Shown: piece by piece, positions 8,137 to 16,729 of the stretch
How positions within the stretch are numbered: the stretch's first letter is position 1
Layout of the letters: every line of letters begins with the position of its first letter
Source of the DNA: Streptomyces sp. NBC_00223
GTDB taxonomy: Bacteria; Actinomycetota; Actinomycetes; Streptomycetales; Streptomycetaceae
Length of the DNA: 64,000 nucleotides
Reading direction: 5' to 3'
Assembly (NCBI RefSeq): GCF_036199905.1
Contig: NZ_CP108109.1
Span: 2,604,001-2,668,000 of the forward strand
The notes under the pieces: model-generated
Databases searched by the model: none
Told to the model about the DNA's origin: nothing
Seen by the model: only the letters and a program-made list of their open reading frames with translations
Program-made: the position numbers and the translations under genes

Positions 8137-9426
8137 TCAGCGGCCCTCGACCGGCACGTAGTCGCGCGTGACGACACCGGTGTAGATCTGCCGCGGACGG
8201 CCGATACGGGAACCGGGCTCCTTGATCATCTCGTGCCACTGGGCGATCCAGCCGGGCAGTCGGCCCAGTGCGAACAGCACGGTGAACATGCTGGTCGGGA
8301 AGCCCATCGCGCGGTAGATCAGACCGGTGTAGAAGTCCACGTTCGGGTAGAGCTTGCGCGACACGAAGTAGTCGTCGCTGAGCGCATGCTCCTCCAGCTT
8401 GAGCGCGATGTCGAGCAGCTCGTCGGACTTGCCGAGCGCCGACAGGACGTCGTGCGCCGCCGACTTGATGATCTTCGCCCGGGGGTCGAAGTTCTTGTAG
8501 ACGCGGTGCCCGAAGCCCATGAGCTTCACGCCGTCTTCCTTGTTCTTCACCTTGCGGATGAAGGAGTCGACGTCGCCGCCGTCCGCCTGGATGCCCTCCA
8601 GCATCTCCAGCACCGACTGGTTGGCGCCGCCGTGCAGCGGACCCCACAGCGCGCTGATACCGGCCGAGATCGAGGCGAACTGGTTCGCCTGCGACGAACC
8701 GACCAGCCGTACGGTCGACGTCGAGCAGTTCTGCTCGTGGTCCGCGTGCAGGATGAGCAGCTTGTCCAGCGCGCTGACGACCACCGGGTCGAGCTCGTAC
8801 TCCTCGGCCGGTACCGAGAAGGTCATCCGCAGGAAGTTCTCGACGTAGCCGAGGTCGTTGCGCGGGTAGACCACCGGCTGACCGACGGACTTCTTGTACG
8901 CGTACGCCGCGATGGTCGGCAGCTTGGCGAGCAGCCGGATCGTGGACAGGTGGCGCTGCTCGGGGTCGAACGGGTTGTGGCTGTCCTGGTAGAACGTCGA
9001 CAGCGCGCTGACCACGGACGACAGCATCGCCATCGGATGGGCGTCGCGCGGGAAGCCGTCGTAGAACCGTTTGACGTCCTCGTGCAGCAGGGTGTGCTGC
9101 GTGATCTCACCCTTGAATTCCGCAAGCTGGTCGACAGTCGGAAGCTCACCGTTGATCAGCAGGTAGGCGGTCTCCAGGAACGTACCGCGCTCGGCGATCT
9201 GCTCGATCGGGTATCCGCGGTAGCGCAGGATGCCCTGCTCACCGTCGAGAAAGGTGATCGCGGACTTGTAGGCCGCGGTGTTGCCGTAACCGCTGTCCAG
9301 GGTGACCAGACCGGTGTCGGCGCGCAGCTTGGCGATGTCGAAGCCGTTGTCGCCGACGGTGCTGTTTACAACCGGGTAGCGGTACTCGTTGTTCTCGTAC
9401 CGCAGTACTACAGAGTTGTCGCTCAC
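8137..9426 (-). CDS. gltA: Citrate synthase
   Basis: A 429-residue type II (hexameric, Gram-negative-like length) citrate synthase condensing acetyl-CoA with oxaloacetate at the entry to the TCA cycle. Recognisable features are the N-terminal LDSGYGNTA...ITFLDGEQGILRYRGYPI, the HAQNC-type segment LHADHEQNCSTSTVR, the active-site GFGHRVYKNFDPRA, and the C-terminal MGFPTSMFTVLFALGRLPGWIAQW. GTG at 9426 follows GAGGGA by a short spacer. It stands alone with its own upstream region (9427-9550). Confidence 0.97.
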   Translation of the reverse strand: MSDNSVVLRYENNEYRYPVVNSTVGDNGFDIAKLRADTGLVTLDSGYGNTAAYKSAITFLDGEQGILRYRGYPIEQIAERGTFLETAYLLINGELPTVDQLAEFKGEITQHTLLHEDVKRFYDGFPRDAHPMAMLSSVVSALSTFYQDSHNPFDPEQRHLSTIRLLAKLPTIAAYAYKKSVGQPVVYPRNDLGYVENFLRMTFSVPAEEYELDPVVVSALDKLLILHADHEQNCSTSTVRLVGSSQANQFASISAGISALWGPLHGGANQSVLEMLEGIQADGGDVDSFIRKVKNKEDGVKLMGFGHRVYKNFDPRAKIIKSAAHDVLSALGKSDELLDIALKLEEHALSDDYFVSRKLYPNVDFYTGLIYRAMGFPTSMFTVLFALGRLPGWIAQWHEMIKEPGSRIGRPRQIYTGVVTRDYVPVEGR

Positions 9427-9550
9427 GTCATTCCCTCACCGACGGTGTTGCCTCTTCTTCGAGGTGCCCTGACTACGTCCACTGTCCCCCATTTGGCACG
9501 CGTGCGTGCACTCGGGGTCGGCCATCGGGCCGAAAAGTGGCACGGAGTGC

Positions 9551-11770
9551 CTATTTTGCGCCCTGGGACAGCCGATGGTCGAGAGCCGTGAAGCGTCTTC
9601 CGGCGGAAACCGTGCGTACCGCCTGCCCGATCGCACGGCGCGAGCCGACCAGTACGACCAGCTTCTTTGCCCTGGTGACAGCGGTGTAGAGCAGGTTGCG
9701 CTGGAGCATCATCCAGGCGCCCGTGGTGACGGGGATCACTACCGCCGGATACTCGCTGCCCTGCGAACGGTGGATCGTCACCGCGTAGGCATGGGTCAGC
9801 TCGTCCAGCTCGTCGAAGTCGTAGCCGACCTCCTCGTCCTCGTCGGTGCGCACGGTCAGCCGCTGCTCGACGGTGTCGAGTGCGGTGACCACGCCGACCG
9901 TGCCGTTGAAGACGCCGTTGGCGCCCTTGTCATAGTTGTTTCTGATCTGGGTGACCTTGTCCCCCACCCGGAAGGTACGGCCGCCGAACCTGCGCTCGGG
10001 CAGATCGGGGCGTGCGGGGGTGACGGCCTGCTGAAGCAGCCCGTTCAGCACTCCGGCCCCGGCCGGACCCCGGTGCATCGGAGCCAGGACCTGCACGTCC
10101 CGCCGCGGGTCGAGACCGAACCTGGCCGGAATCCGCCGGGCCACCACGTCCACCGTGAGCCGACCCGCCTCCTCCGAGTCCTCCTCGGCGAAGAGGAAGA
10201 AGTCGGGCAGCCCCTGGGTGATGGGCGGCACGCCGGAGTTGATCCGGTGCGCGTTGGTCACCACGCCGGACTGCTGGGCCTGCCGGAAGATCCGGGTGAG
10301 CCGTACCGCGGGGACCGGGCTGCCCGGTGCGAGCAGGTCCCGCAGCACCTCACCCGCGCCCACGCTCGGCAGCTGGTCGACGTCCCCGACGAACAGCAGA
10401 TGGGCGCCCGGTGGCACCGCCTTGGCCAGCTTGTTCGCGAGCAGCAGGTCGAGCATTGACGCCTCGTCGACCACCACCAGATCCGCGTCCAGCGGCCGGT
10501 CCTTGTCGTACGCCGCGTCACCGCCCGGCTTGAGCTCCAGCAGCCGGTGCACGGTGGACGCTTCGGCGCCGGTCAGCTCGGCCAGCCGCTTGGCCGCGCG
10601 GCCGGTCGGAGCGGCGAGCACCACCTTGGCCTTCTTCGCCCGGGCGAGGGCGACCACCGAACGCACGGTGAAGGACTTGCCGCAGCCCGGTCCGCCGGTG
10701 AGCACGGCGACCTTCTCGGTGAGCGCCAGCCGTACCGCCTGCTGCTGCTCGGGCGCGAGGTCGGTTCCCGTGGTGCCCGCGAGCCAGGTCAGCGCCTTGT
10801 CCCAGTCCACGTCCCGGAAGGCGGGCAGCCGATCCTCCGGGCCACGCAGCAGGCGCAGCAGTTGGGCGGCGAGCGAGATCTCCGCGCGGTGGAACGGCAC
10901 CAGGTAGACGGCCTTCACGGGCTCGCCGTCGCCGTCGGGCGCCGGTACGTTCTCGCGGACGACGCCTTCCTCGTCGGCGAGTTCGCCCAGACACTCGATG
11001 ACCAGGCCGGTGTCCACCTGAAGGAGTTTCACCGAGTCGGAGATGAGCCGTTCCTGGGGCAGGAAGCAGTTGCCGCTGTCGGTGGCCTGCGAAAGGGCGT
11101 ACTGGAGCCCCGCCTTGACCCGCTCCGGGCTGTCGTGCGGTATGCCGACCGCCTGGGCCAGCCGGTCCGCGGTCAGGAAGCCGATCCCCCAGACCTCGGC
11201 GGCCAGCCGGTACGGCTGGTTCTTCACCACGGAGATCGAGGCGTCCCCGTAACTCTTGTAGATCCGCACGGCGATGGACGTGGACACGCCCACTCCCTGC
11301 AGAAAGATCATCACCTCCTTGATCGCTTTTTGTTCCTCCCACGCGGCGGCTATCAGCTTTGTCCGCTTGGGGCCGAGGCCGGGCACCTCGACAAGCCGTT
11401 TGGGCTCGCTCTCGATGACGTCCAGCGTGCTGGTGCCGAAGTGCTCGACGATGCGCTCGGCGATCCGCGGGCCGATGCCCTTGATCAGCCCCGATCCCAG
11501 GTAGCGGCGGATCCCCTGGATCGTGGCCGGCAGGACAGTCGTGTAGTTCTCCACCGTGAACTGCTTGCCGTACTGCGGGTGCGATCCCCAACGGCCGTGC
11601 ATCCGCAGGGATTCACCCGGCTGAGCGCCGAGCAGCGCGCCGACGACCGTCAGCAGGTCCTCCGAGCCGCGGCCGGTGTCGACCCGCGCGACCGTGTAGC
11701 CGTTGTCCTCGTTGGCATACGTGATCCGTTCCAGGACGCCTTCCAGCACGGCAAGTCCCGTCTCCCCCAT
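9551..11770 (-). CDS. recD2: SF1B DNA helicase, RecD2-type
   Basis: A 739-residue 5'-3' helicase of the RecD2/TraA group that works without RecBC. In order: an N-terminal OB-like region (EGVLERITYANEDNGYTVARV), tandem helix-hairpin-helix segments (GIGPRIAERI; VPGLGPKRTKLI, about 98-140), Walker A GGPGCGKS at 359-366, Walker B DEAS at 435-438, and a C-terminal UvrD-like motif VI region (YAVTIHRSQGSEYPAVVIPV). ATG at 11770 has GGGAGG upstream; the frame runs further 5' but only as antisense of the neighbouring gene. A strong terminator separates it from the sugar operon. Confidence 0.92.
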   Translation of the reverse strand: MGETGLAVLEGVLERITYANEDNGYTVARVDTGRGSEDLLTVVGALLGAQPGESLRMHGRWGSHPQYGKQFTVENYTTVLPATIQGIRRYLGSGLIKGIGPRIAERIVEHFGTSTLDVIESEPKRLVEVPGLGPKRTKLIAAAWEEQKAIKEVMIFLQGVGVSTSIAVRIYKSYGDASISVVKNQPYRLAAEVWGIGFLTADRLAQAVGIPHDSPERVKAGLQYALSQATDSGNCFLPQERLISDSVKLLQVDTGLVIECLGELADEEGVVRENVPAPDGDGEPVKAVYLVPFHRAEISLAAQLLRLLRGPEDRLPAFRDVDWDKALTWLAGTTGTDLAPEQQQAVRLALTEKVAVLTGGPGCGKSFTVRSVVALARAKKAKVVLAAPTGRAAKRLAELTGAEASTVHRLLELKPGGDAAYDKDRPLDADLVVVDEASMLDLLLANKLAKAVPPGAHLLFVGDVDQLPSVGAGEVLRDLLAPGSPVPAVRLTRIFRQAQQSGVVTNAHRINSGVPPITQGLPDFFLFAEEDSEEAGRLTVDVVARRIPARFGLDPRRDVQVLAPMHRGPAGAGVLNGLLQQAVTPARPDLPERRFGGRTFRVGDKVTQIRNNYDKGANGVFNGTVGVVTALDTVEQRLTVRTDEDEEVGYDFDELDELTHAYAVTIHRSQGSEYPAVVIPVTTGAWMMLQRNLLYTAVTRAKKLVVLVGSRRAIGQAVRTVSAGRRFTALDHRLSQGAK

Positions 11771-11893
11771 GCCCGGCCTCCCTTCCCGGCTTCCGCGGTG
11801 ATCTGTTCCGAAGGTACCCGCAGACACGGACAGCGCGCTGAGCCGACGCCGTCCGCCTGTGGACAACTCGTTCCGCGCGCCCGCCAGGGCAGA

Positions 11894-11928
11894 CGAAAGG
11901 GGTCCGGCACGAGGCCGGACCCCTTTCG
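11894..11928 (-). terminator. Strong terminator at the end of the Gfo/DUF993/TIM operon
   Basis: CGAAAGGGGTCCGGC and GCCGGACCCCTTTCG form a perfect 15-bp stem around ACGAG. It lies between the TIM-barrel gene end (12073) and the recD2 start (11770). The 11771-12072 gap otherwise holds only C-rich sequence and a short AT-rich patch near 12058-12075. Confidence 0.85.
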
Positions 11929-12072
11929 CGTTCCCCCCACTACCCCCGAAGCCCCCCTCGGGCGTACCTACCCTCTTGGCTCCTCGAACCCCTCCCAGGA
12001 GCCGTGATGCCATGTACGACACGCCGTCGCCCGGAAGGGTTGTACTACGGGCGCCGAATTTCTCAAGATCTT

Positions 12073-12978
12073 TTAAAGGACGTGCCGCCGGTACCGGTCG
12101 GCGATCTCGGCGACCACCTCGCCGCCGTCCCGGGCCCACAACGCCGGGCTGAAGATCTCCACCTCCACCGCGCCGCGATAGCCCGCCGCGTCGACCCGCT
12201 CGCGGAAGCCGCGAAGGTCCACACATCCGTCGCCGAGCTGTCCACGGCCCAGCAGCACGCCTTCGGGCAGCGGCGTCACCCAGTCGGCCACTTGGAAGGC
12301 GGCGATCCGTCCGCCGGCTCCCGCCCGAGCGATGCCGGCGGGCGCGAGGTCGTCCCACCACAGGTGGTAGGTGTCCACGACGACGCCGACCCGGTCCGGG
12401 GGGAAGCATTCGGCGATGTCCAGGGCCTGGCCGAGAGTGGAGATCACGCACCGGTCGGAGGCGTACATCGGATGCAGTGGTTCGATCGCGAGACGCACCC
12501 CGCGTTCGGCCGCGTACGGCGCCAGGGTTCCGATCGCCTCCGCGACCCGCTCCCTGGCCGCAGCGATGTCACGGTCGCCTTCGGGCAGGCCCCCGGAGAC
12601 CAGAACGAGCGTGCCGGTCCCCAGGCCGGCCGCCTCGTCGATCGCCGCCCGGTTGTCGTCCAGCGCCCGCGCGCGGAGCCCGGGGTCGGCCACGGTGAAG
12701 AAGCCGCCGCGGCACAGTGATGTGACGGTGAGCCCGCTGTCCCGCATCAGCCGCGCGGCACGCTCGACGCCGTACTCCTGGACCGGGGCCCGCCACAGCC
12801 CGACCGAGGTGACCCCGGCAGCCGCGCAGCCCTCGGCGAGTTCGGGCAGGGACCACTGCTTGACGGTCTCCTGGTTGATGCTGAGCCGGGCGAAGTCAGG
12901 GGGTGTTCCGGCGGCTCCGGCGTCCTCGGTCATGGCGTCCCGGGTCGCGGGGCTTTGGCTCTTGGGCGCGTGGGTCAT
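12073..12978 (-). CDS. Sugar phosphate isomerase/epimerase-like TIM-barrel protein
   Basis: A 301-residue member of the AP-endonuclease-2/xylose-isomerase-like TIM-barrel family. Visible family features are the N-terminal LSINQETVKQWSLPELAEGCAAAG, a metal-ligand glutamate strand (RLAIEPLHP), VVVDTYHLWWD (Asp/His ligands) and the late EVEIFS strand. Relatives isomerise, epimerise or eliminate sugars and inositols. Its start codon overlaps the stop of the DUF993 gene by 4 nt (ATGA), so translation is coupled; it is the last gene of the operon. The specific reaction is unknown. Confidence 0.85.
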   Translation of the reverse strand: MTHAPKSQSPATRDAMTEDAGAAGTPPDFARLSINQETVKQWSLPELAEGCAAAGVTSVGLWRAPVQEYGVERAARLMRDSGLTVTSLCRGGFFTVADPGLRARALDDNRAAIDEAAGLGTGTLVLVSGGLPEGDRDIAAARERVAEAIGTLAPYAAERGVRLAIEPLHPMYASDRCVISTLGQALDIAECFPPDRVGVVVDTYHLWWDDLAPAGIARAGAGGRIAAFQVADWVTPLPEGVLLGRGQLGDGCVDLRGFRERVDAAGYRGAVEVEIFSPALWARDGGEVVAEIADRYRRHVL

Positions 12979-14129
12979 GCGTCGACTCCGTACACGGCGA
13001 GCAGATGGCGCATCCGGGCCTCGGCGAGCGCCGGATCGGGGAACAGGCCGATACGGTCCGCGAGTTCGTACGCGCGCGCCAGATGCGGCAGCGAACGCGC
13101 CGATTGCAGACCGCCCACCATGGTGAAGTGCGACTGGTGACCGGCCAGCCAGGCCAGCAGCACGACACCGGTCTTGTAGAAGCGGGTCGGTGGGCAGAAC
13201 AGGTGCCGGGACAGTTCGACGGTGGGGTCCAGGACGCGGCGGAATCCCGCGGCGTCTCCCGTGTCGAGGAGGCTGACAGCCGCCGCCGCCAGGGGCGCGA
13301 GCGGGTCGAAGATACCGAGCAGGGCATGGCTGAAGCCGCGCTCGTCACCCTCGATCAGCTCGGGGTAGTGGAAGTCGTCGCCGGTGTAGCAGCGGACCCC
13401 GGCGGGCAGGCGGCGGCGAAGCTCGACCTCGCGCTCCGCGTCCAGCAGCGAGATCTTGACACCGTCGACCTTGTCCGGATGGGCGGCGATCACGTCGAGG
13501 AAGGTCTCGGTCGCCGTGTCGAGGTCGCCGCTGCCCCAGTACCCCTCCAGGGCCGGGTCGAACATCGGACCGAGCCAGTGCAGGATCACCCGGTCGGAGG
13601 ACTGCCGCAGTAGGTGCCCGTACACCTCCAGGTAGTCGTCCGGGCCCTTGGCGACGGCAGCCAGCGCGCGGGACGCCATCAGGACGGCCTGGGACCCGGC
13701 AGCTTCCACAAGCGCCAACTGCTCCTCGTAGGCGGCTGTGACCTCCGCGAGCGTGGCCGCCGGACCGGTCAGCTGGTCGGTGCCGACACCGCACGCGATC
13801 CGCCCCCCGACGGAGCTCGCCTCGGCCGAGGACCTGCGGATCAGTTCGGCGGCCCCGGCCCAGTCCAGGCCCATGCCGCGCTGGGCGGTGTCCATCGCCT
13901 CGGCCACGCCGAGCCCGTGGGCCCACAGATGACGGCGGAAGGCGAGGGTGGCGTCCCAGTCGACGGCCACCGGGGCGTCGGCCGCGGTCCGCAGCGGATC
14001 GGCCACGACATGCGCGGCCGAGTACACCACCCGGCTGCGCAGCGGCGGATTCGCCGCAAAGGAGGCGGACTCCGAACGCGGCACATAGGGATGCGATTCG
14101 CCCGACGCGCCGGGCAGCAGGATGGTCAC
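12975..14129 (-). CDS. DUF993 / dihydrodipicolinate synthase-like protein
   Basis: A 384-residue protein that I recognise as the actinobacterial DUF993 group, distantly related to the dihydrodipicolinate synthase/N-acetylneuraminate lyase aldolase fold. Seen are the tract RSSAEA...GGRIACGVGTDQL, the barrel strands VILHWLGPMFDP and KVDGVKISLLD (a lysine in the position where class I aldolases keep their Schiff-base lysine), and GVRCYTGDDFHYPEL. GTG at 14129 overlaps the previous stop (GTGA), and its own stop overlaps the next ATG. Between a sugar dehydrogenase and an isomerase, an aldolase or lyase role is a reasonable inference, unproven. Confidence 0.8.
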   Translation of the reverse strand: MTILLPGASGESHPYVPRSESASFAANPPLRSRVVYSAAHVVADPLRTAADAPVAVDWDATLAFRRHLWAHGLGVAEAMDTAQRGMGLDWAGAAELIRRSSAEASSVGGRIACGVGTDQLTGPAATLAEVTAAYEEQLALVEAAGSQAVLMASRALAAVAKGPDDYLEVYGHLLRQSSDRVILHWLGPMFDPALEGYWGSGDLDTATETFLDVIAAHPDKVDGVKISLLDAEREVELRRRLPAGVRCYTGDDFHYPELIEGDERGFSHALLGIFDPLAPLAAAAVSLLDTGDAAGFRRVLDPTVELSRHLFCPPTRFYKTGVVLLAWLAGHQSHFTMVGGLQSARSLPHLARAYELADRIGLFPDPALAEARMRHLLAVYGVDA

Positions 14130-15277
14130 AGCGACAGCTCCGGCACATCGATGCGGCGGCCCTCCGCCGAGGACTTCAGACCGAGTTCGGCGAGCTGCAC
14201 CCCACGAGCTCCGGCCAGAAGGTCCCAGCGCCAGGGCTCGTCCAGCGCCACATGCCGGAGGAACAGCTCCCACTGCGCCTTGAAGCCGTTGTCGAACTCG
14301 GCGTTGTCGGGGACCTCCTGCCACTGGTCGCGGAAGGGCTCGGTGACGGGCAGATCCGGATTCCACACCGGTTTGGGGGTGGTGGAGCGGTGCTGGGCCC
14401 GGCAGTTGCGCAGCCCGGCGACCGCGGAGCCGTGGGTGCCGTCGACCTGGAACTCCACCAGTTCGTCGCGATTGACGCGAACGGCCCAGGACGAGTTGAT
14501 CTGCGCCACGGCGCCGCTGTCCAGTTCGAAGATCCCGTAGGCGGCGTCGTCCGCCGTGGCGTCGTACGGCTTGCCCTGCTCGTCCCAGCGCTGCGGAATG
14601 TGGGTGGCGGTGAGCGCCTGCACGCTGCGGACCCGGCCGAACAGCTCGTGGAGCACGTATTCCCAGTGCGGGAACATGTCGGCCACGATGCCGCCGCCGT
14701 CCTGCGCCCGGTAGTTCCACGAAGGGCGCTGGGCGCTCTGCCAATCGCCCTCGAAGACCCAGTAGCCGAACTCGCCGCGCACGGACAGGATGCGGCCGAA
14801 GAAGCCGCCGTCGATCAGGCGGCGGAGCTTGACCAGGCCGGGCAGGAAGAGCTTGTCCTGCACCACACCGTGCTTGACGCCGGCCGCGGTGGCGAGCCGG
14901 GCGAGTTCCAGGGCGCCGTCCAGCGTGGTGCCGGTGGGCTTCTCGCAGTAGATGTGCTTGCCCGCCGCGATGGCCAGCCGGACCGCTGACTCCCGGGCCG
15001 AGGTGACCTGCGCGTCGAAGTAGATCTCGACGGACGGGTCGGCCAGCACGGAATCCAGATCGGTGGTCCAGCGCTCGATGCCGTGCCGCTCGGCGATGGC
15101 GCGCAGTGCGTGCTCGCGCCTGCCGACCAGGACAGGCTCGGGCCACAGCGTCGTGCCGTCACCGAGGTCGAGCCCGCCCTGTTCCCGCAGGCTCAGGACA
15201 GAACGGACCAGGTGCTGCCGGTATCCCATGCGTCCGGTGACGCCGTTCATGGCGATCCGCACTGTCCTGCGTGTCAT
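14126..15277 (-). CDS. Gfo/Idh/MocA-family NAD(P)-dependent oxidoreductase
   Basis: A 383-residue sugar or inositol dehydrogenase-type enzyme. The N-terminal Rossmann domain starts RIAMNGVTGRMGYR (an unusual dinucleotide loop instead of GxGxxG). The family signature EKP is present in GKHIYCEKPTGTT, and the C-terminal alpha/beta domain includes GGGIVADMFPHWEYVLHELFG, the likely catalytic His region. ATG at 15277 follows GGGAGAGGG; an in-frame start at 15328 would overlap the operator sites. It is the first gene of a three-gene coupled operon, divergent from a LacI regulator. Confidence 0.9.
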   Translation of the reverse strand: MTRRTVRIAMNGVTGRMGYRQHLVRSVLSLREQGGLDLGDGTTLWPEPVLVGRREHALRAIAERHGIERWTTDLDSVLADPSVEIYFDAQVTSARESAVRLAIAAGKHIYCEKPTGTTLDGALELARLATAAGVKHGVVQDKLFLPGLVKLRRLIDGGFFGRILSVRGEFGYWVFEGDWQSAQRPSWNYRAQDGGGIVADMFPHWEYVLHELFGRVRSVQALTATHIPQRWDEQGKPYDATADDAAYGIFELDSGAVAQINSSWAVRVNRDELVEFQVDGTHGSAVAGLRNCRAQHRSTTPKPVWNPDLPVTEPFRDQWQEVPDNAEFDNGFKAQWELFLRHVALDEPWRWDLLAGARGVQLAELGLKSSAEGRRIDVPELSL

Positions 15278-15293
15278 AGGGCCCTCTCCCAGG

Positions 15294-15305
15294 TGAAGCG
15301 TTCGA
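15294..15305. promoter_or_regulatory. LacI-type operator candidate close to the dehydrogenase start
   Basis: TGAAGCGTTCGA lies 17 bp before the dehydrogenase start codon. It shares the TGAAGCG half with the sites at 2278 and 2366 and could be a weaker third site for the divergent LacI regulator. Confidence 0.4.
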
Positions 15306-15324
15306 TGGCAGTCAGCGATCTTTA

Positions 15325-15336
15325 GCAAGCGCTTTC
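15325..15336. promoter_or_regulatory. LacI operator, copy 1 of an identical pair
   Basis: GCAAGCGCTTTC contains the central palindrome AAGCGCTT and is repeated exactly at 15396-15407. It lies between the divergent dehydrogenase operon and lacI, upstream of the dehydrogenase start. Confidence 0.72.
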
Positions 15337-15395
15337 TTCCCTCTCACGCTAACCGCGAGAGGAGACTTCGGCAAGACACTGCCCGGGATGCGAGT

Positions 15396-15407
15396 GCAAG
15401 CGCTTTC
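15396..15407. promoter_or_regulatory. LacI operator, copy 2 of an identical pair
   Basis: Exact second copy of GCAAGCGCTTTC, 71 bp from the first. Two identical sites between divergent promoters fit repression with DNA looping and autoregulation by the adjacent LacI protein; binding is inferred. Confidence 0.72.
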
Positions 15408-15550
15408 TGCCATTTGATCCCCGCCTCCCGCATGCCGCCGTTCCCCCACTCGACCCCGAGGTGAGAGCATGTGCCGCGGCATGCGACGTCGCCCATCCGG
15501 CCCGACGCGCCGACAGCACGGCTCTTGTCGTAGAGGAGGACCGGACCGAG

Positions 15551-16639
15551 ATGGCAGTGACTCTGGCCGATGTCGCGGCGCGCGCCGGGGTGTCGTCGGC
15601 GACCGTCTCCCGGGTCCTCAACGGCAACTACCCGGTGGCCGGGAGCACCAAGGAGCGCGTCCAACGGGCCGTGGAGGAGCTGGACTACGTCGTCAACGGA
15701 CAGGCCCGCGCACTCGCCGCGGCCACCTCCGACCTCGTCGGCGTGCTGGTCAACGATGTCGCCGACCCGTTCTTCGGCCTCATCGCCAGCGCCCTGCAGG
15801 GCGAGATCGGCGCGGGAGGAGCCCGGCCGGGCGGCGGGAAGCTCGCCGTCGTCTGCAACACCGGCGGGTCGCCCGAGGCCGAACTCACCTATCTCACCCT
15901 CCTCGAACGCCAGCGCGCGGCGGGCGTGGTACTCACCGGCGGCGCCGTCGAGAGCGAGGAGCACACGGCGGCGGTCACGGCCCGGCTGGCCCGGCTGGCC
16001 GCTTCCGGCACCCGGATCGTGCTGTGCGGCCGCCCGCACCTGACGCTGCCGGATGCCTCGCTCGGGCTGATGACGGTCGCCTTCGACAACCGCGGGGGCG
16101 CGCGGCGGCTGACGGAACACCTGCTGTCGCTGGGGCATCGGCGGATCGGGTACGTGACCGGCCCGGTCGACCGCAGCACGACCCGGCACCGCCTCGAGGG
16201 CCACCGGGCGGCACTGGCCGCCCACGGCATGGGGCCGGACACGCGCGCGGGGGCGGACGCCGAGCGGCTGACGGTGCACGGCGGTTACGACCGGGCCTCG
16301 GGCTACGACGCCACGCTCGAACTGCTGCGCAGGGACCCGGAGGTGACGGCCGTCGTCGCCGCCAACGACACGGTGGCGCTCGGGGTGTGCGCGGCGCTGC
16401 GGGACCGTGGACTGAGTATTCCCGGCGATGTGTCGGTGGCCGGCTTCGACGATCTGCCGTTCAGCGTGGACGCCTCCCCGGCGCTCACCACGGTCCGCAT
16501 TCCGTTGCAGGAGGCCGGGACACGGGCCGGGCGGCTCGTGATGGGCCGGCTCTCCCCACCGCCGGGCGGAGTCGCCACCGTCGCCACCGAACTGATGGTC
16601 CGGGGGTCCACCGCACCGCCGGCGACCAGCGGTTCCTGA
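15551..16639 (+). CDS. LacI-family regulator of the divergent sugar operon
   Basis: A 362-residue LacI protein. The HTH is MAVTLADVAARAGVSSATVSRVLNG at the very N-terminus with the hinge ARALAA near residue 55, then the two-lobed ligand domain (LVGVLVNDVADPFFG; GHRRIGYVTGP; AVVAANDTVALGV; SVAGFDDLPFS). I set the start at ATG 15551 behind GAGGAGGA, 30 codons inside a longer open frame, because the HTH begins there. Divergent from the Gfo/DUF993/TIM operon, with the identical 12-bp sites between them. Inducer unknown. Confidence 0.92.
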   Translation: MAVTLADVAARAGVSSATVSRVLNGNYPVAGSTKERVQRAVEELDYVVNGQARALAAATSDLVGVLVNDVADPFFGLIASALQGEIGAGGARPGGGKLAVVCNTGGSPEAELTYLTLLERQRAAGVVLTGGAVESEEHTAAVTARLARLAASGTRIVLCGRPHLTLPDASLGLMTVAFDNRGGARRLTEHLLSLGHRRIGYVTGPVDRSTTRHRLEGHRAALAAHGMGPDTRAGADAERLTVHGGYDRASGYDATLELLRRDPEVTAVVAANDTVALGVCAALRDRGLSIPGDVSVAGFDDLPFSVDASPALTTVRIPLQEAGTRAGRLVMGRLSPPPGGVATVATELMVRGSTAPPATSGS

Positions 16640-16729
16640 AGTTATCCACAGGCCGGGAACGGGCTCTTCCGCCCTGTCGCACCGCGGGTCTACCTTTGAC
16701 TCAGGCAAAGGAAATTCGGGAGGTGGGTC

